Positions 7,382 to 17,456 are shown, counted from the first letter of the stretch. The stretch is 64,000 bases of DNA from CAJXSD01 sp964633145 (GCA_964633145.1 CAZWFE010000001.1:1-64000), one strand, 5' to 3'. Numbers and translations: made by a program. The notes: generated by a model from the sequence alone, not told the origin.

Positions 7382-8941
7382 ATGGTTTTGTTGGAAAATG
7401 CATGGCTCGCGGCGGTTGCGGCAACGCTGGCTTGGTTATTGATCTTGGCGGCACTTGCCATGTATCGCAAACGCAATGACATCAACCCACCAGCCGATAA
7501 TGTCCTAAGGTGGATTTGGTCTGACCAACGGATCATTCAGATGTCGCCGGATGCCTTGGATCTGATGCAGCGGTTACAAATCCCCATCACCACGCAGGCG
7601 GTTATCCATATTCTGTCCGCACGGTTTAGCGATCTGTTGGACATGGACTTTACGGCGCTGACGGGCCCCATCACGATTGCATCGGATTGGCCCCATGATC
7701 GGGGCGTGTTGCAGGTCAGTCCGCTGCGCAATGGCGTTATGTCCTTTATCGTGACGGAAACTGCTGGGCAGGGCGATTTATTCATCCAAAACCGCGCGAT
7801 ACATGTTTTGGACCAAGTGGAAAGTGTGGTGCAATCAACCCCGTTTCCGGTCTGGCAAGCAAACCAAAACAATACGATTATCGAATCCAATCTGGCATTT
7901 CGCAATTTGACCGATGCGCTGGGCGAACGTTTGCACGATATCGCAACGCATCTGCAACAATCAGACGAACGCGTTCAGGTCGAAAACACCCGCGGACAAC
8001 AGTTTTGGTTTGATGTAAATTTCCATGAAATCGACGACCGCACCGTATATTACGCACTGGATGTCACCGCTGTGGTCAAGGCAGAACAGGCCCAGCGCAA
8101 TTTTGTGCAAACTCTAACCAAAACATTTGCAACGCTGTCCATCGGCTTGGCCATTTTTGACCGTAACCGCCAACTGGTGCTGTTTAACCCCGCCTTGGTT
8201 GATCTGACAACTTTGCCTGCCGAATTCCTAAGCGCGCGGCCGAACCTGCTGTCAGTGTTCGATAAATTGCGCGACCGCCACATCATGCCAGAACCGAAAA
8301 NNNNNNNNNNNNNNNNNNNNNNNNNNNNNNNNNNNNNNNNNNNNNNNNNNNNNNNNNNNNNNNNNNNNNNNNNNNNNNNNNNNNNNNNNNNNNNNNNNNN
8401 CGCCGCCGCCGCCGAAGGCACATTTAGCGAAGTGTGGAACCTGCCCAATGGTCAGATCTACCGAATTTCGGGCCGCCCCCACCCCGATGGGGCCTTGGCA
8501 TTCCTGTTCGAAGACATCACCGCCGAGGTATCAGTGACCCGCAAATATCGGTCCGAACTGGAATTTTATTACAGCCTGCTGGATCAGATGGACACCGCCG
8601 TGGCCGTGTTTTCCATGTCGGGCACCATGATCCTATCAAACGAAGCACACCAAGACCTGTGGGGCATCAGCGAAAGCGAAACGATGCGTGATACCACCTT
8701 TGATCAGGCGCAAAACGCATGGCAGTTGCATTCACGACCCAGTCCATTTTGGGGCGATTTACGTGAATTCCTGTCACAAATTGATCACCGCACGGTTTGG
8801 CATGATCGTGTAATGTTGGATGATGGGCGCGAAATTGAATGCACCGTATTGCCGTTACCAGACCAGCATACCGCTGTCACATTCCGCCATTTGGATCGAT
8901 CACCAAAATCTAACTCAGATCTGATAACGATCAGCGCTTAG
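7382..8941 (+). CDS. PAS-domain membrane protein without kinase domain (contains assembly gap)
   Basis: The frame runs to 519 codons including unknown bases. An N-terminal membrane helix (WLAAVAATLAWLLILAALAMYRKR is the region, residues 6-29) is followed by PAS-like segments around residues 150-230, 240-300 and 390-490 (FYYSLLDQMDTAVAVFSMSG, LSNEAHQDLWG). No HisKA, HATPase, GGDEF or EAL motif follows; the protein ends soon after VTFRHLDRS. The 100-N gap at 8301-8400 interrupts it; the frame is the same on both sides only because of the arbitrary gap length. ATG 7382 is preferred to GTG 7376. A CtrA-type box lies upstream and tsaE downstream. Output partner unknown. Confidence 0.72.
   Translation: MVLLENAWLAAVAATLAWLLILAALAMYRKRNDINPPADNVLRWIWSDQRIIQMSPDALDLMQRLQIPITTQAVIHILSARFSDLLDMDFTALTGPITIASDWPHDRGVLQVSPLRNGVMSFIVTETAGQGDLFIQNRAIHVLDQVESVVQSTPFPVWQANQNNTIIESNLAFRNLTDALGERLHDIATHLQQSDERVQVENTRGQQFWFDVNFHEIDDRTVYYALDVTAVVKAEQAQRNFVQTLTKTFATLSIGLAIFDRNRQLVLFNPALVDLTTLPAEFLSARPNLLSVFDKLRDRHIMPEPKXXXXXXXXXXXXXXXXXXXXXXXXXXXXXXXXXXAAAAEGTFSEVWNLPNGQIYRISGRPHPDGALAFLFEDITAEVSVTRKYRSELEFYYSLLDQMDTAVAVFSMSGTMILSNEAHQDLWGISESETMRDTTFDQAQNAWQLHSRPSPFWGDLREFLSQIDHRTVWHDRVMLDDGREIECTVLPLPDQHTAVTFRHLDRSPKSNSDLITISA
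8301..8400. other. Assembly gap of exactly 100 N
   Basis: One hundred unknown bases inside the PAS gene, a standard placeholder. The right flank begins with a short GCC trinucleotide run (8401-8413). No sequence is shared between the flanks, unlike the gap at 31162. True length is unknown. Confidence 0.95.
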
Positions 8942-8991
8942 AGCTTTGAAATCGGCTTGTCCTTTGGGGCATGGGCTGGCATGGTGTGACC

Positions 8992-9468
8992 ATGAAAAAC
9001 CACACATTTTCTGTCCAGCTTTCGTCGGTCGATGATACGGCACAATGGGCCGCCCGCTTTGGCGCGGTGTTGCGTCCGGGCGACGTTATTTTGATGACGG
9101 GTGACATCGGCGCGGGCAAAAGCTTTCTGGCGCGATCCATCATTCAATCCCACCAATCCACGCCCGAGGATGTGCCATCGCCCACCTTTACATTGGTTCA
9201 AACCTATGACACCGATTTGGGCGAAATTTGGCATGCGGATTTGTATCGCCTGTCGGGCCCCGATGACGTTATTGAACTGGGGTTATACGATGCCTTTGAC
9301 ACTGCCATCTGTTTGATTGAATGGCCCGACCGGTTACAGGATTTAACACCCCAAACCGCATTGAACATCGCATTTTCCGTGGGTCAAGCCGAGGACGCGC
9401 GCACCCTGACGATCACCGCACCCAATCAGGATTGGCGCGTTCGATTGGAACAGGTGTGTTCGCAATGA
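8992..9468 (+). CDS. tsaE: tRNA threonylcarbamoyladenosine biosynthesis ATPase TsaE
   Basis: ATPase needed for t6A37 modification of ANN-decoding tRNAs, working with TsaB and TsaD. It has 158 residues with Walker A GDIGAGKS, then PSPTFTLVQTY and the HADLYRL and LIEWPDR motifs of the family. ATG 8992 and an upstream in-frame ATG 8971 are both possible; neither has a clear ribosome-binding site, and 8992 better fits family length. The stop overlaps the next gene by 4 bases. Confidence 0.92.
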   Translation: MKNHTFSVQLSSVDDTAQWAARFGAVLRPGDVILMTGDIGAGKSFLARSIIQSHQSTPEDVPSPTFTLVQTYDTDLGEIWHADLYRLSGPDDVIELGLYDAFDTAICLIEWPDRLQDLTPQTALNIAFSVGQAEDARTLTITAPNQDWRVRLEQVCSQ

Positions 9469-10466
9469 TCCCGCGTGCGCCCCGATCTGAACGCATTACC
9501 GCATTCGTGGCGCACCATGGCTGGTCCGCTGCCACCCAAGTGCCCATCGCCCAAGACGCGTCCAAACGCAATTATCACCGCCTGATTGATGGGCAGTCCC
9601 ACGCCATTTTAATGGACACCCCGCCCGAGGCGGCCGAAAGCACGCGCAGTTTCGAACAGATCGCCACCTATCTGCGTGGCATTGGACTGGGTGCGCCACA
9701 GGTCTATGCCTGTGATCACGACTTGGGCGTCATGATTGTTCAGGATTTGGGAAAATTACGCTTTGCCGATGAATTCCGAACTGCGCCAGAATTACAACCC
9801 CAACGCTATGGCGCGGCGATTGATGCCTTGGCCCATTTGGCGCAATCGCAGCCCTGTTCCGACCTGACCCGAATGGGGGCCGATCGGTATCTGACATTGC
9901 TGGACCGGCTCTTTGACTTTTATCTCTGCGATCCCCTGTCAGACAGCCAGAAAACCGAATTTCTGGGCCACCTATTGCATCATGCGCAGCCCGTGTTTGA
10001 CACCAATTTCTGCACCACCCTGCGCGATTGCCATGCGGAAAATTTGATCTGGACACCAAATGCAGCGGGTCTGGCCCGTGTGGGCATGATTGATTTCCAA
10101 GACGCAGTATTATCGCACCCCTGCTATGATGTTGTATCGTTGTTGTTTGACGTGCGCCGCAATATCGATCCGGCGCTGCGTGACCAGATGTTTGACCGGT
10201 TTCGCCTGCATTTGGGGTATGACATCGACCAATTTTCCCATGCCTGCGCCATGCTGAACCTGTTGCGAAACCTGCGGATTTTGGGTGGCTTTGCCAGATT
10301 GGCCGCACAGGATGGCAAACATCATTATCTGGATTGGGCCCCACGCACATGGGATTTCGTCATGCAGGCGCTGGCGCACCCACAGCTTGCCACCCTGCGC
10401 GACGTGATTGTATTAACCATACCCGCACCCACGCCGAACCATAGAAATCGGATAATATCCCCATGA
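9465..10466 (+). CDS. Aminoglycoside-phosphotransferase-fold kinase, AmgK-like
   Basis: A 333-residue cytoplasmic kinase of the APH/choline kinase fold. The N-lobe includes ASKRNYHRLI. The catalytic loop is LRDCHAENLIW and the metal-binding motif MIDFQDAV. Its partner gene, overlapping by 4 bases, encodes a sugar nucleotidyltransferase, the arrangement of amgK-murU in Pseudomonas and other alphaproteobacteria, where AmgK phosphorylates N-acetylmuramate and N-acetylglucosamine at C1 during peptidoglycan recycling. AmgK is therefore inferred from family and context. The start ATG overlaps the tsaE stop; the frame is open further upstream, but inside tsaE. Confidence 0.8.
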   Translation: MIPRAPRSERITAFVAHHGWSAATQVPIAQDASKRNYHRLIDGQSHAILMDTPPEAAESTRSFEQIATYLRGIGLGAPQVYACDHDLGVMIVQDLGKLRFADEFRTAPELQPQRYGAAIDALAHLAQSQPCSDLTRMGADRYLTLLDRLFDFYLCDPLSDSQKTEFLGHLLHHAQPVFDTNFCTTLRDCHAENLIWTPNAAGLARVGMIDFQDAVLSHPCYDVVSLLFDVRRNIDPALRDQMFDRFRLHLGYDIDQFSHACAMLNLLRNLRILGGFARLAAQDGKHHYLDWAPRTWDFVMQALAHPQLATLRDVIVLTIPAPTPNHRNRIISP

Positions 10467-11152
10467 TAGACCCTGATAAAACAGCCGCCATGATATTTGC
10501 CGCGGGGTTTGGAACGCGGATGGGGGCATTGACCGTGGACCGGCCGAAACCGTTGTTGGAATTGAACGGGCGCGCGCTGATTGATTACACCTTGGATCAT
10601 GTCCGCGCCTTTGGCCCCCGATCGGTTGTGGTCAATGCCCATTACCACGCCGATCAAATTCAGGCACATTTTGCCGACACGGATGTTCATGTCGCATTTG
10701 AGCAGGACGAAATTTTGGATACCGGCGGCGGATTAAAGGCCGCATTGCCCATATTAGACACTGATATTGTCATCACCCTGAACTCTGACACCCTATGGCG
10801 GGGGCCCAATCCGATTGCCGCTTTGGCGCAACATTGGGATCCTGACAGGATGGATGCGCTGCTGCTATGTGTGCCGCCCGAAATGGCGATGGGCCGTACG
10901 GGGGGCGGTGATTTTTCGATTGATAGTCATGGTAAAATCAGCCGCGGCGGGCCCTATACCTATGCCAGTGTGCAGATCATAAAAACGGCACCCGTGGCAG
11001 ATAGGGCTGAAAAAGTCTTTTCTTTGAACGTGATCTGGGACATGCTGATCGCACAGGGTCGCGCCCATGGTTTGGTTTATCATGCGCCCTGGTATGATAT
11101 TGGAAACAAAGACAGTTTTAACGCCGCAGCCGCAGATTTGGGGCCAGAATGA
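10463..11152 (+). CDS. Sugar-1-phosphate nucleotidyltransferase, MurU-like
   Basis: A 229-residue nucleotidyltransferase with the N-terminal signature AAGFGTRMG and RPKPLLEL, and the metal-binding NSDTLW. It most resembles N-acetylmuramate 1-phosphate uridylyltransferase (MurU), which makes UDP-MurNAc from recycled muramate. Coupling to the AmgK-like kinase by a 4-base overlap supports this. A mannose-1-phosphate guanylyltransferase role is the main alternative. The stop overlaps addB by 4 bases. Confidence 0.82.
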   Translation: MIDPDKTAAMIFAAGFGTRMGALTVDRPKPLLELNGRALIDYTLDHVRAFGPRSVVVNAHYHADQIQAHFADTDVHVAFEQDEILDTGGGLKAALPILDTDIVITLNSDTLWRGPNPIAALAQHWDPDRMDALLLCVPPEMAMGRTGGGDFSIDSHGKISRGGPYTYASVQIIKTAPVADRAEKVFSLNVIWDMLIAQGRAHGLVYHAPWYDIGNKDSFNAAAADLGPE

Positions 11153-14097
11153 CAGATAAATTATTTGCCGTCGATTTGGGATTGGATTTCGCAGAAACCT
11201 TTGTCACAGGGTTGCTGCAACGGTTTGAACACCAACCGCCCGATGCGTTGGCGCGTGCGCATGTCATTGTAAACACAGCCAGAATGCAGCGCAGGATCAC
11301 CCAGATATTGACACAGCGCGGCGCAGTATTGCACCCGCGGCTGCATGTGATCACCAATTTGCACAACCTTGCCCAGACCATTCCGCAGAACACAAAAACA
11401 TCCAATCTGGCCATTCGGTTGGAATTGGTGGGCCTGATCAACCGGCTGCTGGATATTGAACCGGACTTGGCGGCGCGGTCTGCTGCCTTTGATCTGGCGG
11501 ACAGTTTGGCCAATCTGATGGACGAAATCCAAAACGAAGGGGTCGATCCCGAAAAAATCGCAGGGCTTGAGGTGACAGACCAATCGGGCCATTGGGACCG
11601 TACGTTGAAATTTGTGCAGCTGATCCAATCGTATTTGGCCGCACGATCAGGCACCGGCGCATCCACAGATTTATTGCGGACCCAAGTGCTGCGACTGGCC
11701 CAGAAATGGCAAAATTCCCCTGTGTTAGACCCTGTTATTGTGGCGGGGTCCACCGGATCACGCGGGGCCACACTGGAATTTATGCAAGCTGTGATGACGT
11801 TACCGCAGGGCATGGTTGTGTTGCCCGGATACGACCGTGACATGCCCCCGACGGCTTGGGACAAATTGCGCGATCCGTTACGCGCACAGGATCACCCACA
11901 GTATCGGTTGGCCCATGTGGCCGATCAGTTGAACCATGATCCTGCCGATATTCCACCATGGGCGCAAAACACGGCGCGCAACACGGCGCGCACGGCGCTG
12001 ATGTCGCTGGCCCTGCGCCCCGCACCCGTCACCGACAGTTGGCTGGCCGAAGGCCCAAACCTGCCCGATTTACAGGATGCCACCCGTGATATTACATGGG
12101 TCAACGCCCCGTCAAAACGGTCCGAGGCGCTGGCCATCGCGCTGAAACTGCGCGAGGCGGTCGACCAAAACAAAACTGTCGCGGTCATCACCCCGGATCG
12201 CCAGTTAACCCGCCAAATCACTGCCGCGCTAAGTTATTGGGATGTGATCCCTGATGACAGTGCGGGCACGCCGCTGCAATTATCACCCCCCGGTCGGTTT
12301 TTGCGCCATGTGATCAACATCATGATCAGGCGCGTCACAACGGGGCATTTGTTGGCGCTGCTGAAACACCCCCTAACCAACAGCGGGGCCGATGGTGCAA
12401 ACCGCGGGACGCACCTGCGATTGACCCGCGAATTGGAATTATATCTGCGGTCAAACGTAAACCCCTATCCCACGCCCGAAATCTTGGCGAAATTTGCAGA
12501 CAAAGCCGCGATTGACGGGATTGGCGTATGGGTCGATTGGGTCACATCCGCATTTTTGACGCATATACCGCCCGATCAGGCCGATTTTGATCACTGGATT
12601 GCCATCCATAAATCCTGCGCCGAACGGATTGCGGGTGGGCCGCAGTCTGACAGCGCAACGGACGGGGCAAACGACAGTGGCGAATTATGGCTGCACAAAG
12701 CGGGCAAAATGGCATCATCCGTGTTCGACACAATGGCCCAAGCCGCGGACAGTGCGCCCGCCATGTCTGGTCAGGATTATGCCAATGTGTTTTCGGGCAT
12801 TTTGGCCCAAGACAGCCTGCGCGACTATCAAACGCCACATGAAAACATCATGATCCTTGGCACCCTAGAGGCACGGGTGCAAACCGCCGATACCATCATT
12901 TTGGCCAGCCTTAACGAAGGCACATGGCCCGAACCGCCCAGCGCAGACCCGTGGTTCAACCGCGCCATGCGCCAACAGGTTGGGTTGTTGCTGCCAGATC
13001 GGCAAATTGGACTGTCTGCGCATGATTTCCAAACTTCGGTCTGTTTACAAAATGTCTGGATCACTCGTTCGCTGCAATCAGATGACGTGCAAACCGTGCC
13101 ATCGCGCTGGATCAATCGGTTGCAAAACCTGTTGAACGGTTTACCCGATCAGGGCGGCAAACAGGCGATGGACGATATGATCGCCCGCGGGCAAAGATGG
13201 CTGGACCGTGTCACCATATTCGACCACGCCCCACAGGTGCCCCGCGCCACACGGCCCAGTGTGGTGCCCCCCGTTGACGCGCGTCCCACGAAATTATCCG
13301 TGACCGAAATCAAAACGCTGATCCGCGATCCCTATGCCATCTATGCCAAACATGTGCTGCGGATCGTTCCCTTGGATGATTTGGACGCAGAACCAGATGC
13401 CCGTTTGCGCGGCACGGTGATGCATGACATTTTCGAAAACTTTATCAACGATTGGGACACCATTCCAGATGACCAACGTGTAAACGCCCTGATGGAGCGC
13501 ACCCATGCGGCACTGGAACAGGCGGCACCTTGGGCCTTGACCCGTATTCAATGGGCCAATCGCATCCAAGGGCTGGCGGATTGGTTCGTGACCCAAGAAC
13601 GCCAGCGCCGTTTAACCGCGACCCCAATCGCGCTAGAACGCAAAGGCCGCTGGGTTCTGCCCGATCTGGAATTCACCCTAACGGGCAAGGTGGACCGACT
13701 GGACGATATTGGCGGCCAAACCATCGTCTATGACTATAAAACCGGTACAATCCCAACGGGCCCACAACAGTTGGAATTCGACAAACAACTGTATTTATTA
13801 TCGCTGATGGTCCAAGATGGCGCGTTCGACGATTTAGCGCCGGCGCAGGTGGCGGATGCTGCGTTTTTGGCCGTGTCAGGGACCAAATCAGACACCAAAA
13901 TCCCATTGGACAAAGAGGATTTGGAAACCGCACGCGCCAAATTTTATAAACTGATTGCCCAATATCAGGACCCTAATCAGGGCTATACCGCGCGGCGCGC
14001 CCTGTTTCAGGATCGCGATTTCGCGCCCTATGATCCAATGACACGTTTTGGCGAATGGTCCCCATCCGATGACCCAATGAAAGAGCATTTGACATGA
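11149..14097 (+). CDS. addB: Double-strand break repair protein AddB
   Basis: Subunit of the AddAB helicase-nuclease that resects DNA ends for RecA-dependent repair. It has 982 residues, normal for the alphaproteobacterial form. The N-terminal part is an inactivated helicase-like region. The C-terminal nuclease has KVDRLDDIGGQTIVYDYKTG, with the catalytic D and D-x-K, and a downstream QLYLLSLM. It overlaps both the MurU-like gene and addA by 4 bases. Confidence 0.95.
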   Translation: MTDKLFAVDLGLDFAETFVTGLLQRFEHQPPDALARAHVIVNTARMQRRITQILTQRGAVLHPRLHVITNLHNLAQTIPQNTKTSNLAIRLELVGLINRLLDIEPDLAARSAAFDLADSLANLMDEIQNEGVDPEKIAGLEVTDQSGHWDRTLKFVQLIQSYLAARSGTGASTDLLRTQVLRLAQKWQNSPVLDPVIVAGSTGSRGATLEFMQAVMTLPQGMVVLPGYDRDMPPTAWDKLRDPLRAQDHPQYRLAHVADQLNHDPADIPPWAQNTARNTARTALMSLALRPAPVTDSWLAEGPNLPDLQDATRDITWVNAPSKRSEALAIALKLREAVDQNKTVAVITPDRQLTRQITAALSYWDVIPDDSAGTPLQLSPPGRFLRHVINIMIRRVTTGHLLALLKHPLTNSGADGANRGTHLRLTRELELYLRSNVNPYPTPEILAKFADKAAIDGIGVWVDWVTSAFLTHIPPDQADFDHWIAIHKSCAERIAGGPQSDSATDGANDSGELWLHKAGKMASSVFDTMAQAADSAPAMSGQDYANVFSGILAQDSLRDYQTPHENIMILGTLEARVQTADTIILASLNEGTWPEPPSADPWFNRAMRQQVGLLLPDRQIGLSAHDFQTSVCLQNVWITRSLQSDDVQTVPSRWINRLQNLLNGLPDQGGKQAMDDMIARGQRWLDRVTIFDHAPQVPRATRPSVVPPVDARPTKLSVTEIKTLIRDPYAIYAKHVLRIVPLDDLDAEPDARLRGTVMHDIFENFINDWDTIPDDQRVNALMERTHAALEQAAPWALTRIQWANRIQGLADWFVTQERQRRLTATPIALERKGRWVLPDLEFTLTGKVDRLDDIGGQTIVYDYKTGTIPTGPQQLEFDKQLYLLSLMVQDGAFDDLAPAQVADAAFLAVSGTKSDTKIPLDKEDLETARAKFYKLIAQYQDPNQGYTARRALFQDRDFAPYDPMTRFGEWSPSDDPMKEHLT

Positions 14098-17000
14098 CAC
14101 AGATGAATGATGCCACCAAACGTCAGGTTCAGGCCGCGCAACCCAATATGTCAACATGGCTGTCCGCGAATGCGGGATCGGGCAAAACACGCGTCCTGAC
14201 CGACCGCGTGGCGCGGTTGTTGTTGCAGGGCGTGTCACCCGAAAACATCCTGTGTCTGACCTATACCAAGGCGGCGGCCACCGAAATGCAAAACCGCCTG
14301 TTTGAACGGCTGGGCAGCTGGGCGATGCAGCCCGATAATACGCTGCGGCAGGCGCTGACTGAAATGGGCGTGGATGATACCATCGACGATACCGCATTGC
14401 GGCAGGCGCGCACCCTGTTTGCCAAGGCCATCGAAACACCCGGCGGATTGAAAATTCAGACAATCCATTCATTCTGTGGTGCCGTGCTGCGCCAATTCCC
14501 GCGCGAAGCGGGCGTCAGCCCCCAATTCATGGCGATTGATGAACGCGTCATCAAACAGCTGTGTCACGAAATATTGGAAATGTTGGCGTCTGATGCGAAT
14601 GCCTTGGGCGTTATGTCCGATATTACCAGACTTGCAGGCGATCATGAATTGCCCAAGGTGGTTCAGGCCATTTTGGCCAAACGCGATATCTTTGCGCAGC
14701 CCCGTACCCCGCGGGATATTTTTCAAAACTTTGGTCTGGACGATGTGGTTGATCAGGTTGCGGACATACAGGCCCATTTTGATGCAGACGATCTGCGGTT
14801 GGTGCGCGATTTGGTGGCCATTTTGGCAAAACAGACGGGCAAAGATCTGGCCGCTGCGCAAAAATTGCAGCATATCACCCAGATTGACACCGCAGCGATC
14901 GTAACGTTCGAAGATGTGTTTTTGAATGGGCTCACTGGGGAAAATCCACTGGCCCCCAAAATCGATGCCTTTCCGAAAAAATCCACACGCGCAGGGCCCG
15001 CCGCCGCGTTGATGGATGATCTAAATGATCTGATGCAACGCGTCAGGGACTACTATGATCGCAGACGCGCGATATCGGATGCCTATCATGCTGTGACGCT
15101 GCATCGCTTTGCCGGCGTGTTTTTGGCCAGTTATGCGCGCGAAAAACAGCTGCGCGGCTGGCTGGATTTCGAAGATTTGATCCTGAAAACCCGCGATCTG
15201 TTGAACACCCCCGCCGTTGCGGAATGGGTGCTGTATCGACTGGACGGTGGCATTGACCACATCTTGGTTGACGAAGCCCAAGACACCAGCCCCGCCCAAT
15301 GGAACGTCATCGAACACCTGACCCAGGAATTCACCACAGGCCAAGGCGCCCGCAGCAACACAAACCGCACCATTTTCGTGGTGGGCGATAAAAAACAGTC
15401 GATTTATTCGTTTCAGGGCGCCGACCCAGACGAATTTGACCGTATGCGGGACGTGTTTCAACAACGGCTGGATGCCATTTCGCATCCCTTTCAACCGCTG
15501 ACTTTGGATTTTTCGTTCCGGTCGTCGGCTGCGATTTTGCGGGTGGTTGATGCGGTGTTTGATGGCCGTGGATCATCGGGGTTTTCCACCGATAGTGTAC
15601 ACCGCGCTTTTAACACTGAATTGCCGGGGCGTGTTGATTTATGGCCTGTGATTGACGAACAAAAAACCGACAAGGATCAGGATTGGGAAACCCCCATTGA
15701 TCGGCGCGCGCCGTCTGATCATCGGGTGATATTGGCCGAACAAATTGCGGCCCAGATTGATCATATGATCAAATCCGGCACCATGATCCCCGACAAAGAT
15801 GGCCCGCGTCCTGTACGGGCGGGTGATTTTTTGATCCTTGTCCAGCGGCGCAAGGAAATGTTTTCCGAAATTATCCGCGCCTGCAAATCCAGGGGTCTGC
15901 CAATGGCGGGGGCGGACCGGTTGAATTTGCAATCCGAATTGGCGGTGCGCGATCTGATTGCATTGCTGTCGTTTCTGGTCACGCCCGAGGATGATTTTTC
16001 ACTGGCAACCATCCTGAAATCACCCCTGTTCGGCTGGGATGAACAGCGGTTGTTCACCTTGGCGCATTACAGATCTGAAAAATACCTGTGGGCCGCAATG
16101 CGGGCCAAACCCGATGAATATTCCGCCGAATTGGCGGTGTTGAATGATTTACGCAGCCAGACCGATTTTTTGCGCCCCTATGACCTGTTGGAACGGGTCT
16201 TAATCAAACATCAGGGCCGCAAACGCTGGGTCGGACGTGTGGGGGCCGAATGTATTGATGGCATCGACGCCCTGCTTGCACAGGCACTGACCTATGAACA
16301 AACCGAGGTACCCAGCCTGACCGGATTTATCAGCTGGTTTTCATCGGATGATTTGCAAATCAAACGCCAAATGGATGCCAACAGCAACCAAATCCGCGTG
16401 ATGACTGTGCATGGGTCCAAAGGCTTGGAAAGCCCGATTGTCATTCTGCCAGACTGCGGCAAACGCGAAGTTCCGGTAAAAGACAGTGTCATCCAATCCG
16501 ACGACATGGTGTTTTGGAAATCCAATGGGGCCCAACGCGGCGAAACCGTCAACCAAGCGGTTGCCGCGCGCCAAGATGTGGAAACCTATGAACGCGACCG
16601 ATTGCTGTATGTGGCCATGACACGGGCCGAAAAATGGTTGATCATTGCGGCCGCAGGCAAACTGGGGGGCACGCCGCCCAGTTGGTATGAACAAATCGCA
16701 ATCGGTATGGAAAAATCTGGCGCGATTGAGTGTGAATTTCCAACGGGCTTGGGCAAACGTGTGCAGCATTTGGATTGGCCCGCACCCACCAGCGTCGCCG
16801 CCGACCAAAACACGACAAAACCGTTGCCGGAATTGGACGCATGGGCCCACACGCAGGCCCCTGCCCCCACGCCCATACGCACCAGCCTGTCACCCTCTGA
16901 TTTGGGCGGGGCCAAGGCACTGGGCGGCGATCTGGGCCAATCGGCGGATGCGGCGATGGTATTTGGGTCACAGGTGCATATTTTGTTGGAACACCTGCCC

Positions 17001-17456
17001 AATCATCCCCCATCCGATTGGGATTACATCGCGCCGCAAATCCTGTCCGCGGCGGGGTATGACCCTGATTCAGATGCAATTCATCAGGCAAAATCAGTCA
17101 TCACCGCGCCCGCGCTGCAATATCTGTTTGGTCCCGATGTTTTGGCCGAGGTGGCCGTTTCAGCCCCACTGGATCAGGTGGGTGATGTGCCGATCTATGG
17201 CGTGATTGACCGGCTGGTCATTGCCCCCGACCACGTGCAGGTCGTTGATTTCAAATCAAATGCCACCGTTCCAGCCACTGCCAACGAAATACCACTGGGC
17301 ATTTTGCGGCAAATGGCGGCATATGGCTTGGCGGTGCAGGCGATTTACCCCGATCGGCCGGTGCGCTGTGCCATCGTCTGGACCGCCACGGCAACCGTGA
17401 TGGAAATACCGCAAACGCTTTGGCAAAATTGTTCCTTTGATCCGGCCGTGGCTTGA
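14094..17456 (+). CDS. addA: Double-strand break repair helicase AddA
   Basis: UvrD-type helicase and nuclease subunit of AddAB, 1120 residues. Helicase motif I is SANAGSGKTRVLTDRV, motif Ia follows in LCLTYTKAAATEM, motif II is ILVDEAQDTSPAQW, motif III is GDKKQSIYSFQGADP, and motif VI is LLYVAMTRAEKW. The C-terminal nuclease has YGVIDRLVIAPDHVQVVDFKSN-like chemistry (D...DFK). It is co-translated with addB. A trxA promoter overlaps its last codons. Confidence 0.96.
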   Translation: MTQMNDATKRQVQAAQPNMSTWLSANAGSGKTRVLTDRVARLLLQGVSPENILCLTYTKAAATEMQNRLFERLGSWAMQPDNTLRQALTEMGVDDTIDDTALRQARTLFAKAIETPGGLKIQTIHSFCGAVLRQFPREAGVSPQFMAIDERVIKQLCHEILEMLASDANALGVMSDITRLAGDHELPKVVQAILAKRDIFAQPRTPRDIFQNFGLDDVVDQVADIQAHFDADDLRLVRDLVAILAKQTGKDLAAAQKLQHITQIDTAAIVTFEDVFLNGLTGENPLAPKIDAFPKKSTRAGPAAALMDDLNDLMQRVRDYYDRRRAISDAYHAVTLHRFAGVFLASYAREKQLRGWLDFEDLILKTRDLLNTPAVAEWVLYRLDGGIDHILVDEAQDTSPAQWNVIEHLTQEFTTGQGARSNTNRTIFVVGDKKQSIYSFQGADPDEFDRMRDVFQQRLDAISHPFQPLTLDFSFRSSAAILRVVDAVFDGRGSSGFSTDSVHRAFNTELPGRVDLWPVIDEQKTDKDQDWETPIDRRAPSDHRVILAEQIAAQIDHMIKSGTMIPDKDGPRPVRAGDFLILVQRRKEMFSEIIRACKSRGLPMAGADRLNLQSELAVRDLIALLSFLVTPEDDFSLATILKSPLFGWDEQRLFTLAHYRSEKYLWAAMRAKPDEYSAELAVLNDLRSQTDFLRPYDLLERVLIKHQGRKRWVGRVGAECIDGIDALLAQALTYEQTEVPSLTGFISWFSSDDLQIKRQMDANSNQIRVMTVHGSKGLESPIVILPDCGKREVPVKDSVIQSDDMVFWKSNGAQRGETVNQAVAARQDVETYERDRLLYVAMTRAEKWLIIAAAGKLGGTPPSWYEQIAIGMEKSGAIECEFPTGLGKRVQHLDWPAPTSVAADQNTTKPLPELDAWAHTQAPAPTPIRTSLSPSDLGGAKALGGDLGQSADAAMVFGSQVHILLEHLPNHPPSDWDYIAPQILSAAGYDPDSDAIHQAKSVITAPALQYLFGPDVLAEVAVSAPLDQVGDVPIYGVIDRLVIAPDHVQVVDFKSNATVPATANEIPLGILRQMAAYGLAVQAIYPDRPVRCAIVWTATATVMEIPQTLWQNCSFDPAVA

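Noticed and set aside
8401..8413. GCC trinucleotide run next to the assembly gap
   Set aside because: Only four repeats, coding for alanines. It may have hindered assembly but is not a notable repeat.
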